A stretch of 64,000 nucleotides of DNA. Source: Ricinus communis. Lineage: Eukaryota; Streptophyta; Magnoliopsida; Malpighiales; Euphorbiaceae. The stretch spans positions 30,849,159 to 30,913,158 of the forward strand of contig NC_063257.1 of NCBI RefSeq assembly GCF_019578655.1, read 5' to 3'. The translations under genes and the position numbers were made by a program. Of this stretch, positions 35,301 to 45,100 are shown one piece after another (the first letter of the stretch is position 1; each line of letters opens with the position of its first letter). A model generated the notes under the pieces. The model saw only the letters and a program-made list of their open reading frames with translations. It searched no databases and was not told the origin of the DNA.

Positions 35301-38300
35301 AAAGTATAAAATAACTACTAAAAGGGGGAGCAGTCCAACCATGACTAAAAATGCAAAGATTGTAATGATCTTATTGGTATTTAAGTATACAAACTTCAAA
35401 TTTGATGAAACCCCAGACAATCTATAATGTTTTCCTTGGAAATTTGGTAATCTTCCAACCAATGCCAACTCAGCGTGTTTTCTTTCTCTTTTCTTACCCA
35501 ATTCTAACAGCAAACATCAATCGGAATTCTCTCAAAAAGGATATCTCATTCTAAAGCAGGAATAATTTGACATCACATGCCTAACAACAACAGCAAGAGT
35601 CTAGATGCTGGTTAGTCTGCATAATGTTTAGCCAGCTTTAGCAATGAACATATTATTAAAGACCGTTAGTCCATTAATTAAATGTGGTGAACAGATTTGC
35701 TAATCCATGATAATGAGTATACATCAGTCATAATATGTAAATCCTTACTAATGTAGAATCACAATCCAGTAAAGGCAATGTTAAAGCATTTTGAGAAGAA
35801 TCAGCTAGCACCTTCAAGTGAGTTTATTTCAATCCGTGATATCTGCCTTGGTTCTTTCCAATACATTCATCCTAAATTTTAAGCTATTACTGGTGACAAT
35901 TTCATGCTCAGAATACAGATTTTGAATCTCTTAGCGACCACTTCAACAGTCTACCTAATACTGCAGGAGGTGTAGAAAATAGGAGAGTAGTAATGCACAG
36001 AAGATCAATCATACATAGAATCAATGGAGTAGTCAGAAAAATAGTAGCGACTTTTACAATATCCTCAGGGTCAAATGTCTGACAATTGAACACTACTGCT
36101 CGTTCTTTAGTAGGTTTAACTTACATTTTACATTATCTATGAAGCAGGATTGCCTATCATATAATGTTATTTATTTGTACACCTATTCTATCAAATAAAT
36201 GATTAATTGATGTACAAGGTAGCACAAAAAGGAAAAAATAAAGTTGCAAAAGAAGCACATAACAGTGTTGCTCTTACGCTTTATGCCGTAGCTCCCACCA
36301 GACCTCCTCATCAGAAAGAGGTGGAGATTTACCAATCTCTACTTCAAGCCGCAATCTAGCTTGCTCTGTCTTTAGTTCCTTAACCATTTCAAGCTTCTGA
36401 TCTTTTCTTACATCAAGCATCTGCGCAGCAAGTGGTACAGTCTTCACGTACCTGTTCATAGGATGGTGAAAAAAGTTCATAACTTCAAGTGAGCTCAGTA
36501 ACAGTCGAAGAAATAACTAACTGTCAAGCAGTTATGCTCGCTGTAGCTGAAATAAATAAATAAGAGTAGATTACTAGAATCCCTCGAGGTTAATGTCAAT
36601 ACACTAGTCGACCCCTTGGTTTTCAATAATACAATATGACATCCATTAGACTTTAGTTTATCAGTTAATACACCCTGCTGTTAAAATTTGCTGTTAGATG
36701 GCATAGAAAATTATGAAGTATCCCTCTTTCAGATCTTGTACTACTTCTTTTATGTTTATGTCTATGTGACAGCTTGGCCTCTCCATCTCTCTCTCTCTCT
36801 TTCTCTTTCTGTTCCTGTGTTTGCTTCACTGTCACTCTCCCTAGTCTCCATCCATAACACAACATCTTATAAGAGTCACAAGAAACCAAAAGAAAAAAGA
36901 ATAGTTCTATATAGAAACACATAATAACAAAGCAACTTCAACTAAGGAAAAAATATTTCCTCGGCGGTTCCTTTGCCAAAAAATTTCATTAACAATCATT
37001 TCCAAACTCAAATGGAAAGTAATTCAAGAAATAGTCAATTTCAAGGCTAAACCCATCTTTTAACTCTCTTGATATTGTTGTTATTGATGTTGTGCTTTTT
37101 GTTGTTCATGAAACATAGTCAGTTTATGCTACAACCCAATTACTCAATTCCAATTGCAACCTATTTCTTGTTTTTTACCATTAAGGTCTATGAGCTTCTG
37201 AAGCTTGAATAGCAGAAATTTCAAGGCTAAACCCATCTTTTAACTCTCTTGATATGGTTGTTATTGATGTTGTGCTTGTTGTTGTTCATGAACATACCAT
37301 AGTCAGTTGATGCTACGACCCAATTACTCAATTCCATTTGCAACCTATTTCTGGTTTTGTACCATTTAAGGTCTACAAGCTTCCGAAGCTTGAATAGCAG
37401 GAGGTTTGATTGTGAGGTATGCGTATAATGCACAAAACGATGAAATGACAGAGAAAGTTGAGAGACAAAGGAGAGATGGATGACGGTGGAAGTAGTATTT
37501 ATAAGGTAAGCAATAAATCTACCAAATCAGAGTCTCAAACTAAGAAAAAGATGTAGATATTTCAAAATGAGAAAAAAGAACTGGGAAAATATTAAATTAG
37601 TTATTTATTGTTACTGCAGGATCAATTTTGGAACAATAAACCCATTTAAAATAATGAAACAGTGTTTATTAACAAAAGGATGTTTTAATTTCTAAACCAA
37701 AATATAATAAGAGCCATAATGTATTATTGAAAACCAGAGGGTCAACAAGTGTGTCACCATTAACTTCGAGGGTTTTTTAATTTACTCAATAAATAATCAA
37801 TCAATAGCGTTCCTCAAATCACATACAATGATAATACAACATTTCATTTATATTGTGCAACTCCTTCAGTATTGTGGATGAACTTTGTACTTAAGGATAC
37901 AAACAATAATAATTGTGCATTTGTAATTATAAATGTTTGAAAAAGGATAAAAGACTTTTCCTTGAAAGATAATACCATTCTAGGTTTAATTTGAACCCAC
38001 ATTCAGAATTGGGGTGGTCTCCCTTTTGGAATTTAAAAATGTAGAACGAGGAAGCTGAAAGGAGACCTCTACCGTGATTGCAAGAGAATAACCTTTAGTG
38101 AACTTTATTCAATCTTTACTTATCTAAAGGCGGATGCTATTATATGATAAAAAAATTACATATTTAGAGCATCTCCAATGCACTCTTTAGATATGTTTAA
38201 ACTTTTTATTTTAAAGAGTCGTATCATAAAATAACCCTCCAACACACTCTTTATTCTTTAAATATAAAATAGAGAGTCAACTTGGCTCTCTACATATGGA

Positions 38301-40649
38301 GAGTCAAACTTCACTCTCTACTCTATATTTAGTAAATACACGATAAATTTCTATGCATTTGATTTAATTGATATTTGTAATTCTTGTTTTCCTATCGGTA
38401 AATGTTAAAATGTAAAGCAAAGATAAATTCAAACTATTAATGTTTATAGAAATAAAAGCAAGATAAAGAATAAAATATAACGAGTCTATTGGACTTAAAT
38501 AAATGATTTACTTTTAATATTTGAATATTCCTTAAGATGCTCTTTATTATAGAAATTATGTTCTTTAGAATAAAGAGCACCATTGGGGATGCTCTTACAG
38601 GGTGCTCCATTATAGGGTCTTGGTTGGTCTCAGATTTTTTTACTGAAAAAGGAAATGACTGTCCCCTTCCTCTCTTTATAATGGTATTAGTGAAAAGCTA
38701 AAATTTAGCTTTCAGCACAAGCATTATTTTAAACATATCAGATAGAGATCAACAAACCTATTAGTTATATAACTGCAATGGACACTAAAGAGACAAGAGA
38801 TTCCACTTCAGGAAGAACCATTTAGTCCTAATCATTACCTGTCCAGAAAGGGCATGAGAACATAGTCATGAACAGCAAAATCCAGTGCCCAAGGAATCAA
38901 TATCAATACTGCGAGAAATTTAGCCTGTAAAAAGGATGAATATGTCTAGGGTGTAAAGTCATGTATTGATAAAAACAAATGTGGATCAGAAAGCATTTAT
39001 TCAAAGTACCAAACGAAAATCAGGTTTGTTGACAGAGTACAGATTAAAAGAACTAGAATAAAAAGAAATTCTATAGTTGCAAGGTCTTATGAAATAAGGC
39101 ATCTAAGATTATAGGCCCATCATATAAAGCTGCTAGTTAGTTTTGCTACTAACAAGGCATGTGATATTAGCAAAGGTTCAACAGAAGTCATATTTAACAA
39201 CAACCCAGGTATTCTTCATTGTCCATTATATTTCCTGTTTCCTTTTTTTCCTTTTCTTTTTTCTTTTGGTTTTCTATTATAAGCAGTTTGATTACCATAA
39301 ACTTCAATCAATCAATGTTCTCAACTTTTAGTTAAGTAAAACAAAATGTATCTAATTCTACTGCATATATAACCAAATCCCAATGGTATGTTGTATTGAA
39401 ATCCTCTGCTTTCAAATTATATGCAATTTTTTAAATTCCGCTGCAGCAAAATACAAGTTCAATCAAAGGAGGGTTGGAAAATACAAGCTCACATTACATA
39501 GAATGTAATAGAACAAAATGGAACAAACCAAGTAGAACAGTGAACTACATTCCATTCGATTTCAGACCATCCTTTCCACTACACATTCTCTAAGCACATT
39601 ATTGTCGAATATTGAACAATCAACATTTTAAGTACTGTTAGAATTGTTAAATTCTTTATCAGCATGAAATCCTGACAGTATATTATTTGAATTACAGAAT
39701 TGGATCTACTCATCCTGCACATTCAGTTGGATCAGAAATAATGCAATACTAAGTAAAACCAATGTTGCTGCTAAAACCATTGCATTGAAGAGAGAATTTT
39801 AGTTTTAGTTTCTTAGAAGGTTATCACAGAGGTGTGCATATGCATGTAATGAAATACAGATGAAAACACCAAAAGCTTTATAGGCCCAAGTGCCAATTCT
39901 GATCACTAAAATGATTGCATATAAACACATCATAACCATTGACAATAAAAGGCAGGATGGCAGAAAAGCACACTAACTCAAAGCTATAGCTAAATGCATA
40001 CCGAATTCAAGGAGGCATATTGGAAAATTCGGTCTTCATAAAGCAAATCCTCCTCTTCCCCACCAAGAACCAAATCTCTAACAGACTCAACAAACCCTTT
40101 CTCTGGAACCAAGTCACTAGGATCTGACCCCACATCGTCTGCTGAGCCACCGATTGCACCATTGCCACCACCATCCAAATCTTGACTCCACCAAGAACCG
40201 TTCACATTATTATTATGAGAATCATCCACAATCCAGTCCTCCCACCTCCTACTCTCCTCATTCAACATGTCTTCTTGTGCTTCCCTCAACTCCACGATGG
40301 CCTCAGCTCTCCTCTTCCATGCTTCAAATTTCTCCTCTTCAGACAAAATTTCAACACTTGAACTACTCTCTGAAAACTCAGTCTCAGTCTCAAGCATATC
40401 ATCATCTTTTAAACCAAGCCAGTTGCCATCATCATCAAAAAAGAACCTTTGCCACCAACTTCTTTTCCTATTCTTCTTCTTCTTCTTCTTTGCATTTGGA
40501 ACTAACTCACAAAATCCCCTCCTTCTACTAAACTGAATTAAAAAATTGGAGCAAGTAGAAGTAGAACTAGAAATAGAATTCCTATATGGGTTTTGGTCAA
40601 TAAAGACTAAACTTGGTAAAACCATTGAAGTGCTCATTAAGAATAACAT
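20357..40649 (-). CDS. DLDG1: DLDG1-type CemA-like chloroplast envelope protein
   Basis: Seven exons, all with GT/AG edges and matching phases: 40649-40002, 38924-38839, 36451-36278, 33306-33192, 31091-30994, 22067-21932 and 20425-20357. They give a 441-residue protein. Residues 1-60 are Ser/Thr-rich and basic like a plastid transit peptide; 61-216 are acidic and soluble. The CemA-like region follows, with four hydrophobic spans: 218-243 ([17 protein letters not shown]), about 323-337, about 360-374 ([13 protein letters not shown]) and about 398-419 ([17 protein letters not shown]). It ends NIFREMKRH. Arabidopsis DLDG1 (At4g31040) is a nuclear relative of plastid CemA, placed in the chloroplast envelope and linked to proton homeostasis and non-photochemical quenching. 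Three near ATGs (40649, 40637, 40625) make the exact start uncertain. Introns are unusually long because of transposons. Confidence 0.92.
21534..21731 (+). repeat. Short LTR (198 bp) of a copia- or TRIM-type element
   Basis: It starts TGTTGGAATGTGAG and ends CAAATCCAACA, obeying TG...CA. A primer binding site follows one base later (21733-21744, TGGTATCAGAGC, for tRNA-Met). No second LTR or coding domain follows within the intron, so only the 5' end of an element survives. Its sequence is unlike the copia LTR at 30557-30828. Confidence 0.75.
21733..21744 (+). promoter_or_regulatory. tRNA-Met primer binding site
   Basis: TGGTATCAGAGC lies directly after the short LTR, separated by one base. 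This is the standard tRNA-Met complement and fixes the plus orientation of this LTR. Confidence 0.85.
23168..23187. repeat. Poly-C run (20 C)
   Basis: Twenty consecutive C, immediately before the solo LTR at 23189. The 4-bp duplication CCCT around that LTR uses the end of this run. Homopolymer length may be an assembly or sequencing variable. Confidence 0.95.
23189..23849 (+). repeat. Solo LTR of the Galadriel-like chromovirus family (661 bp)
   Basis: It starts TGTCACACCGTGGAGCTC and ends AACTCACGTGACA, the same termini as the chromovirus LTRs at 24291 and 29459 but in the opposite orientation. There is no internal region. It is flanked by CCCT on both sides (23185-23188 and 23850-23853), which fits a 4-bp target duplication and loss of the body by LTR-LTR recombination. 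It contains many TTCTAGAA-type palindromes. Confidence 0.88.
23850..24290 (+). pseudogene. Ty1/copia fragment, RNase H part (left half)
   Basis: The plus-strand frame reads a Ser/Thr/Pro-rich segment ([14 protein letters not shown]) joined to a copia RNase [21 protein letters not shown], then [16 protein letters not shown]. It ends at a degenerate STESKYRAM-like site where the chromovirus is inserted. The missing reverse transcriptase between the Ser-rich part and RNase H suggests an internal deletion. The frame continues after the insertion at 30246. Confidence 0.75.
24291..24837 (-). repeat. 3' LTR of the chromovirus (547 bp)
   Basis: The plus-strand start TGTCACGTGAGTTTTG matches the LTR at 29459. 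The end GGTGTGAC is followed by G where the other LTR has A, a single change at the last base. It is shorter than the 5' LTR because it lacks the internal tandem copy found there. Confidence 0.9.
24838..24853 (-). other. Polypurine tract of the chromovirus
   Basis: The minus strand reads AGGTGGGGGAGAA just before the 3' LTR. This is the expected purine-rich primer for plus-strand DNA synthesis. Confidence 0.8.
24849..25409 (-). pseudogene. Integrase carboxyl terminus with chromodomain
   Basis: The open stretch of 186 codons starts in the integrase tail ([20 protein letters not shown], then [19 protein letters not shown], then [12 protein letters not shown]). It ends in a chromodomain at about residues 125-178 ([17 protein letters not shown], with conserved aromatic residues). 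Chromodomains of this group are thought to steer integration toward particular chromatin. This piece is intact but is cut off from the integrase core by a TAG-type stop near 25440. Confidence 0.85.
25440..26204 (-). pseudogene. Integrase: HHCC finger and catalytic core, inactivated
   Basis: The HHCC zinc-binding part is at 25983-26204 ([16 protein letters not shown], ending CLVCQQDK). The core is at 25440-25871 with the first acid region [11 protein letters not shown] and the second in [12 protein letters not shown]. The third acid, 36 residues after the SD Asp, should be Glu in a QTER-like word but reads QTKR, so the DDE triad is broken. A TAG separates the finger from the core near 25878. 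Confidence 0.85.
26226..27805 (-). pseudogene. Reverse transcriptase and RNase H of the chromovirus
   Basis: Reverse transcriptase covers 26730-27805 and is largely intact: [45 protein letters not shown] and the polymerase box [12 protein letters not shown] frameshift near 26730 separates it from RNase H (26226-26730: [14 protein letters not shown], then [20 protein letters not shown]). RNase H would remove RNA from the RNA-DNA hybrid. The order RT, RNase H, integrase is that of Ty3/gypsy. Confidence 0.88.
27806..28224 (-). pseudogene. Protease region with mutated active site
   Basis: The minus-strand frame near 28110-28150 reads AVVDTEAD where retropepsins have D-T/S-G-A. The catalytic Asp codon is at 28126-28128, but the obligatory Gly is Glu (28120-28122). 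Several stops follow between 27806 and 28090. The protease is dead. Confidence 0.75.
28225..29421 (-). pseudogene. Gag of the chromovirus
   Basis: The start is the minus-strand ATG at 29421. Residues 1-110 are a charged coiled-coil-like region ([20 protein letters not shown]). The gag core follows ([19 protein letters not shown], then [19 protein letters not shown], then LKKQFYPD). A frame break near 28714 is followed at 28225-28581 by the end of gag and one knuckle, [16 protein letters not shown], whose last Cys is Tyr. Confidence 0.85.
29443..29457 (-). promoter_or_regulatory. tRNA-Met primer binding site of the chromovirus
   Basis: The minus strand reads TTGGTATCAGAGC next to the LTR start at 29459. 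It is the standard tRNA-Met complement. Confidence 0.88.
29459..30245 (-). repeat. 5' LTR of the chromovirus (787 bp) with internal tandem copy
   Basis: The termini are TGTCACGTGAG and GTGTGACA. It is 240 bp longer than its partner at 24291-24837 because a segment starting GCTACCATTC is present twice in tandem, at 29728 and again at 29939 (unit 211 bp). It is full of TTCTAGAA/TCTAGA palindromes. Confidence 0.9.
30246..30556 (+). pseudogene. Ty1/copia RNase H (right half) and polypurine tract
   Basis: The frame broken at 24290 resumes here as SQACAEMHW and, after a stop, [15 protein letters not shown], the end of a copia RNase H. The plus-strand polypurine tract AGTTTGAAGGGGGA (30543-30556) lies directly before the LTR. 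Confidence 0.8.
30557..30828 (+). repeat. 3' LTR of the copia element (272 bp)
   Basis: It starts TGTCAATAG after the polypurine tract and ends AAAAATTGACA, so TGTCAAT and ATTGACA are terminal inverted repeats. A TATA-like CTATATAATG lies near 30754. The matching 5' LTR was not found to the left of 23160, so the 5' part of the element is lost. Confidence 0.8.
31092..33191 (-). other. Intron 4 of the DLDG1-like gene
   Basis: Bounded by GT at 33191-33190 and AG at 31093-31092. It is AT-rich and I see no recognisable element in it. Confidence 0.8.
33307..36277 (-). other. Intron 3 of the DLDG1-like gene
   Basis: Bounded by GT at 36277-36276 and AG at 33308-33307. It is AT-rich, and its short open stretches have no motifs. 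I see no terminal repeats that I can support. Confidence 0.8.
36564..37787. mobile_element. Non-autonomous Mutator-like element in intron 2 (1224 bp)
   Basis: The ends are long imperfect inverted repeats of about 75 bp. The left end starts GAGTAGATTACTAG and the right end on the minus strand starts GAGTAAATTAAA; both continue with a CCCTCGA(A/G)GTTAATG word and GGTTTTCAATAATACA. A perfect 9-bp direct repeat AATAAATAA flanks it (36555-36563 and 37788-37796). It has no transposase. The interior has a CT-rich stretch, a 180-bp tandem duplication and a minus-strand 68-codon open stretch (37227-37433). Confidence 0.9.
37038..37403. repeat. Tandem duplication (about 180-bp unit) inside the Mutator-like element
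   Basis: Unit 1 starts at about 37038 and unit 2 at about 37218. Both begin ATTTCAAGGCTAAACCCATC and end at a GAAGCTTGAATAGCAG word. They differ by scattered substitutions and small indels. Confidence 0.9.
38167..38594. mobile_element. PIF/Harbinger-type (Tourist-like) MITE, 428 bp
   Basis: The left end is GAGCATCTCCAATGC and the right end on the minus strand GAGCATCCCCAATGG, inverted over about 24 bp. It is flanked by TTA on both sides (38164-38166 and 38595-38597), the duplication typical of PIF/Harbinger elements. It lies in intron 2 of the DLDG1-like gene and has no coding capacity. Confidence 0.85.
38925..40001 (-). other. Intron 1 of the DLDG1-like gene
   Basis: Bounded by GT at 40001-40000 and AG at 38926-38925. 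It holds no recognisable element. Confidence 0.8.
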
Positions 40650-42639
40650 GTACTGAAGCCTGCATTTTCTGGCTTCTCAAAGCAATAACAGTAACAGAAG
40701 ACTACAAATTGCACTAAACGGACCACTAAGCTGCTTACTAACAACATAGAAAGGCATTATATCACTAAAGCTTATTGACCAAATTGATCATCAAAAAGCC
40801 AAAATCATAACAAAAGAAGACATGGGAACTGCTCAAAGACTGACGAAACCAACTAACCCTTTAACACAGAGAAAAGACAGAAGCTTAAAGGAAAGAGGAT
40901 AACGGTTTTGGGATAGAGAGGATTCTAATACACATTTTCTTCCAAATTACATGATTATCCTTCTGGAGTGGGCTTTCCGCCCATGAAGGGCTAACCAAAC
41001 CCGTACTCGTCGTGCCCCGTGGATCACCGCTTTTGGATTTAAGTAGAAATGGCAGCCGGAGGGCAAATTATAATACCGATATTTTATCAAATTTATGATT
41101 TTTTTTTTTTAATGTGTTAAAATATAAAAATTTGATTTTTTAAATTATTTTCTAAAATTACGGTTTATTTAATTTGTTTTTAGTTATAATTTGAATAAAA
41201 TAATTGAAAAGTAATAAATAACAATTGAAAAATAATAGAAAAATATTTAAAAAATAACACCAGAAATTAAAAAAAAAAACTAGAAGATAGTATTTTTTTG
41301 ACATTTGTATTTAATTTTTTATACATAAAATTATTGTCTTGATATGTATATTTAATTTTGACACAGGGGACTCAAACTTATGTATAATTTTAATTTTTTT
41401 ATTAATTTATTAATTAATAAGTTATATTTCTAATTAAACACTCATTCTAATCTTAAGAAATAATATATTAATAATAAATTAGTTTTCTAATTAGATAATG
41501 ATTAGTCTTCTAATTAGATAATGATTATTCTAAAAAATAGCATATTAATTATATTTTAATATCACATTAACTAATAAATAAATTTTTTGATTAGATAATG
41601 ATTTCAATTATAAAAGATACTATTTTTAAATATTAATTAATTATTATAATAATTTTTAATTTTAAAAATAGTAATATCAATTATATTGATATTATTAATT
41701 TACATAATATTAGAATTAATAAATAAATATTTTAATAATAATTTTTATATTAATGCACTAATAATATTTTTTAAAAATTAAGAACATTTAAAAATAGTTA
41801 AATTTACTATTATTTTTTAAAATATTATAAATCAATATTAAATATTAAAAAATTTATTAAGTTGTATCTATAGACTTGATTTCATAATCGAAATAATAAT
41901 AATAACGATTGTGCAACATACGGGTAAACTATTAGTTTTTTATTGATTTTAAAGTATTTGTAAATATTTTTCAATTATATAATGAACTCAAGTATGTAAT
42001 GTATTATATTTCTAAGTCCAAAACGCATGAGTTTAATGAACAATCATACATGTATGTATTTTGACTCTTAATAAAAATTGGATTTTAGAAAGAGAAAAAG
42101 CATATTAACTAATAGCTGATTTAGTCTCAATAAGCTGTTGATTTTATCACATCCATTTCATAATTTTTTTTTTATCAATTGATAGCTAATTTAAATTTTT
42201 TTATTTATTTGAACAATAATATCCTTATTAAAACATATCAATAGTAACTTACTTTAAGTTGATCTCATATAATTAATTTTTTATAATTTATGATAAATAA
42301 TTATTATTTTAAGATAATAATTAATAGTTAAATAATCATGATGTTTCTAATTATGACATTTAAAATTATAATTTTTAAATTAATGAAATTTAAATTTTAG
42401 TACCTACTTTAGAACAATTTTTGTAAATATTTTTAATAATAAAAACAATTGAGTTAGACAAAATTAATTATAATATTTTTAATTATTATAAGCTATTTTT
42501 TGTTAATTCGTATCATTAAAAATATTATCATAAAACAAAATATATCTAAAAAATAAATTATACTATTGATGGTCATTTACTATACTAACAACAAGTGCTA
42601 ATAAAATTTTACTAAACAGTTTAATTTATCACGTACTAG
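40650..42639. other. DLDG1 upstream region and AT-rich intergenic DNA
   Basis: The first 400 bases must contain the promoter and leader of the minus-strand gene, but no single motif is clear. From about 41070 to 42639 the DNA is extremely AT-rich with no gene or element that I can support. Confidence 0.5.
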
Positions 42640-44016
42640 TGATAGGTCCAATATATATAGTTATTTATGATATTTTAAAGCTTTAATGATATGTTTTCTA
42701 TATATAATATGGTGGAAATATATATTTTTACTTCACTTTAGCTTAATTGTCCAATTGCAGATAATATTAGCCAAAGACGGATATATGAAAACCAGAATTA
42801 AAGGCCCGTCGAATGCTATTTCCACAGGTCTGGCCAAATAATATAAAGCCTAAAGGGGGATTAATTAGTCTTTTATAATTATGGACTATCATTAGTTATT
42901 TACTTAAGTTATGATAGTTAAGAATTGTTGAGGATAACTCTTATAAGTCTTGTATTTAGAGGAGGACTCTTCTCTATATATCTCTGCATACCTAGTTCTG
43001 AAAGAGGAGGGAGGTCTCTCCTATCTGCTCTCTGTTATATCTCTCATATGTATTTAGCCATCATTCTTCTTTCTGCAATTTTTTCTATAGTTCATATTCA
43101 ATAAACATTTTAGTATTAATTTTTATTGTTCTTTTAAGATCTAAGAAGCTTTCATGAAGAGGAGAATGAGGACTAATCATCTTCATACCTTGAGAAACTT
43201 TTGGATCTAGAGGGAGCTTTAATTTTCAGTCTTTTTTATGTTTTTCTATTTAATACCATGATCATTGAGTTAAATATATTAGACTAGTTTTCATAAGTGT
43301 TTATTTTAGCCTTTTTACTTATGTATGAGCCTTGTTATTTATTTATTTATTTGATGAATGATTTCTTTACCTTCATATCTTTATTAGTTTCAATTATTAT
43401 TGTTAGTTGACTATCATATCAATTTAATAATAGTAGTTGTTATGAAAATATTTAGGTTGAATATATTAGAAACGCCATCTTTGCTTCAATCTATGTTGGT
43501 AGAAGAAACTTTAGTTGTATTATTAATTTGAGTAATTAAAAGAAAATACACATGGGGCAATTACTTAAAATACATTTTGTGAACTGCTTTTTTTACGCTC
43601 AACGCTAGGTAAGCTATGCTCATTCATCCATACCATTTATAAGGGCGGAGGGTGGTTTTTAGTAGGCATAGGCTGGATCATAAAGTATCACCATTTCATT
43701 CATTAAATCTATGCTTAAAGTAAAACAAAAGAATTATTAAGCTAGGCTAAATATTGTCTTTAGCATATAGTTTTAAATCATAAGCATTTGCATTGCATTG
43801 CATATTTATTTATTGTTTGGTTAATTTACTTTATGAATATTATTCTCTCAAAATACTAGTTTAGAGTGTTTAGATTTACTTTTATTGTTTTATGTTGATA
43901 ATTAGTCTTTATAATAAGTGGTCTCATAGTTCCTTGAGATATCAACTTCAAAGCGTTTTACCATTTTTACTATAAGAACGATTTGTGTACTTACAAGTAC
44001 TAACTTAAACACATCA
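42640..44016 (+). repeat. 5' LTR of an Athila-like element (1377 bp)
   Basis: It starts TGATAGGTCC and ends AAACACATCA, and is the reverse complement of the LTR copies at 58419-59725 and 60044-61321. Shared landmarks are CTTTAATGATATG near the start and GTTTAGATTTACTTTTATTG near the end. A primer-site-like sequence and gag follow, so it is a 5' LTR in plus orientation. The flank on the left is ACTAG; no second LTR of this copy was found. Confidence 0.85.
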
Positions 44017-45100
44017 AGTTTTTGGCATAATTGTCGGGAAACTGTGTCTAACTTTTACTATACTGATTGATTGTCAAAATTGTCTTGTGTTTGTTTATTT
44101 GTTTTGTGCTTTATATTTTGTTTATGTGTTTTTAATTTATTTTTAAATTTCATTTTTTAGTTTTTAAATTTGAAATTTTCTTTTGTTTTGTATGCAAAGA
44201 AGGAAAACTAAATCAAGTGATTCATCAACTCAAAAGATTGAAGAGAAATTAAAAGAATAAGTTGAGATCATTGAAAAATCCACCAACAGAAGTAGCAGCT
44301 GGAAGACAAATGACTATAAAAGATTATATATACCTAAAATTAGTAACACTACTTCATGTATAGTTCTAAGTGATGCATCTAGAGATTATGAACTTAAGAA
44401 TATAAATTTATTATGCTTCTTTCATTTTATAGTATGCCTAGTAAGGATGCATTAGCATTCATTAGAGAATTTCATGTCATAGTTCATATTTTGCCATTAT
44501 CTCGATTAAACAAAGACCAATTGAGAATGATGTGTTTCCTTTATTCATTAAAAGAAAGAGCAAAGACTTAGTTAATGATTTTGCCTCCTAATTCTTTGAG
44601 AACTTGGGATGAAGTTTATCAAAAATTCGTGGGTAAGTTTTACTCACATCAAAAGACTAAAGAATTAAGAACTGAAATTTTTAATTTTTATCAAAAGGAT
44701 ACTGAATCTTTTTCATGAAGTATGTGATCGCTTCAAATCACTTTTATAGAAATTCTCACACCATGGATACTCACTTCGAGTAAACAACCAATCATTTTAT
44801 GATACGTTAACACAATAATATCAATGTATGGTTGATAATGCAGTTGATGAGGTTTATGACATCCTTGAGATGTTAGGGGTCAATTCTCAATAAAAAAGTA
44901 TGAGAACAAAAAAAGTAAGAGTGAATGAAGTAGTAGCTAGTAACAATTTATGATTAGAATTTAACCAATGAAAATGCAGTAATTAATAAATTGAAGCTAC
45001 ATGTCACCATGCAATTGATTCAGTCTACGAATGACGTGGTAGACTGAGTCTACCTAAGAATTTCTCCAAAAAGAGATATCTAGTTACAAATCATGACAAA
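44017..45100 (+). pseudogene. Athila-like gag remnant
   Basis: Directly after the LTR, TGGCATAATTGTCGGGAA (44023-44040) resembles the tRNA-Asp-type primer site of Athila elements. Gag starts at ATG 44192 (MQRRKTKSSDSS) and continues through stops as ALAFIREFHVIVHILPLSRL, LRTWDEVYQKFVGKFYSHQK and TKELRTEIFNFYQKD. This is the typical gag of that clade. Stops and frameshifts are many. The match fades at about 45100, where the element seems truncated. Confidence 0.8.

Noticed and set aside
35908..36093. Possible extra membrane-spanning exon in intron 3
   Set aside because: Hydrophobic, but exon 3 joins exon 4 directly in phase and the family has no segment there; edges lack consensus.
40154..40536. 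Two plus-strand ORFs (125 and 89 codons)
   Set aside because: Antisense shadows of exon 1 of the DLDG1-like gene; Ser/His-rich composition mirrors the exon.
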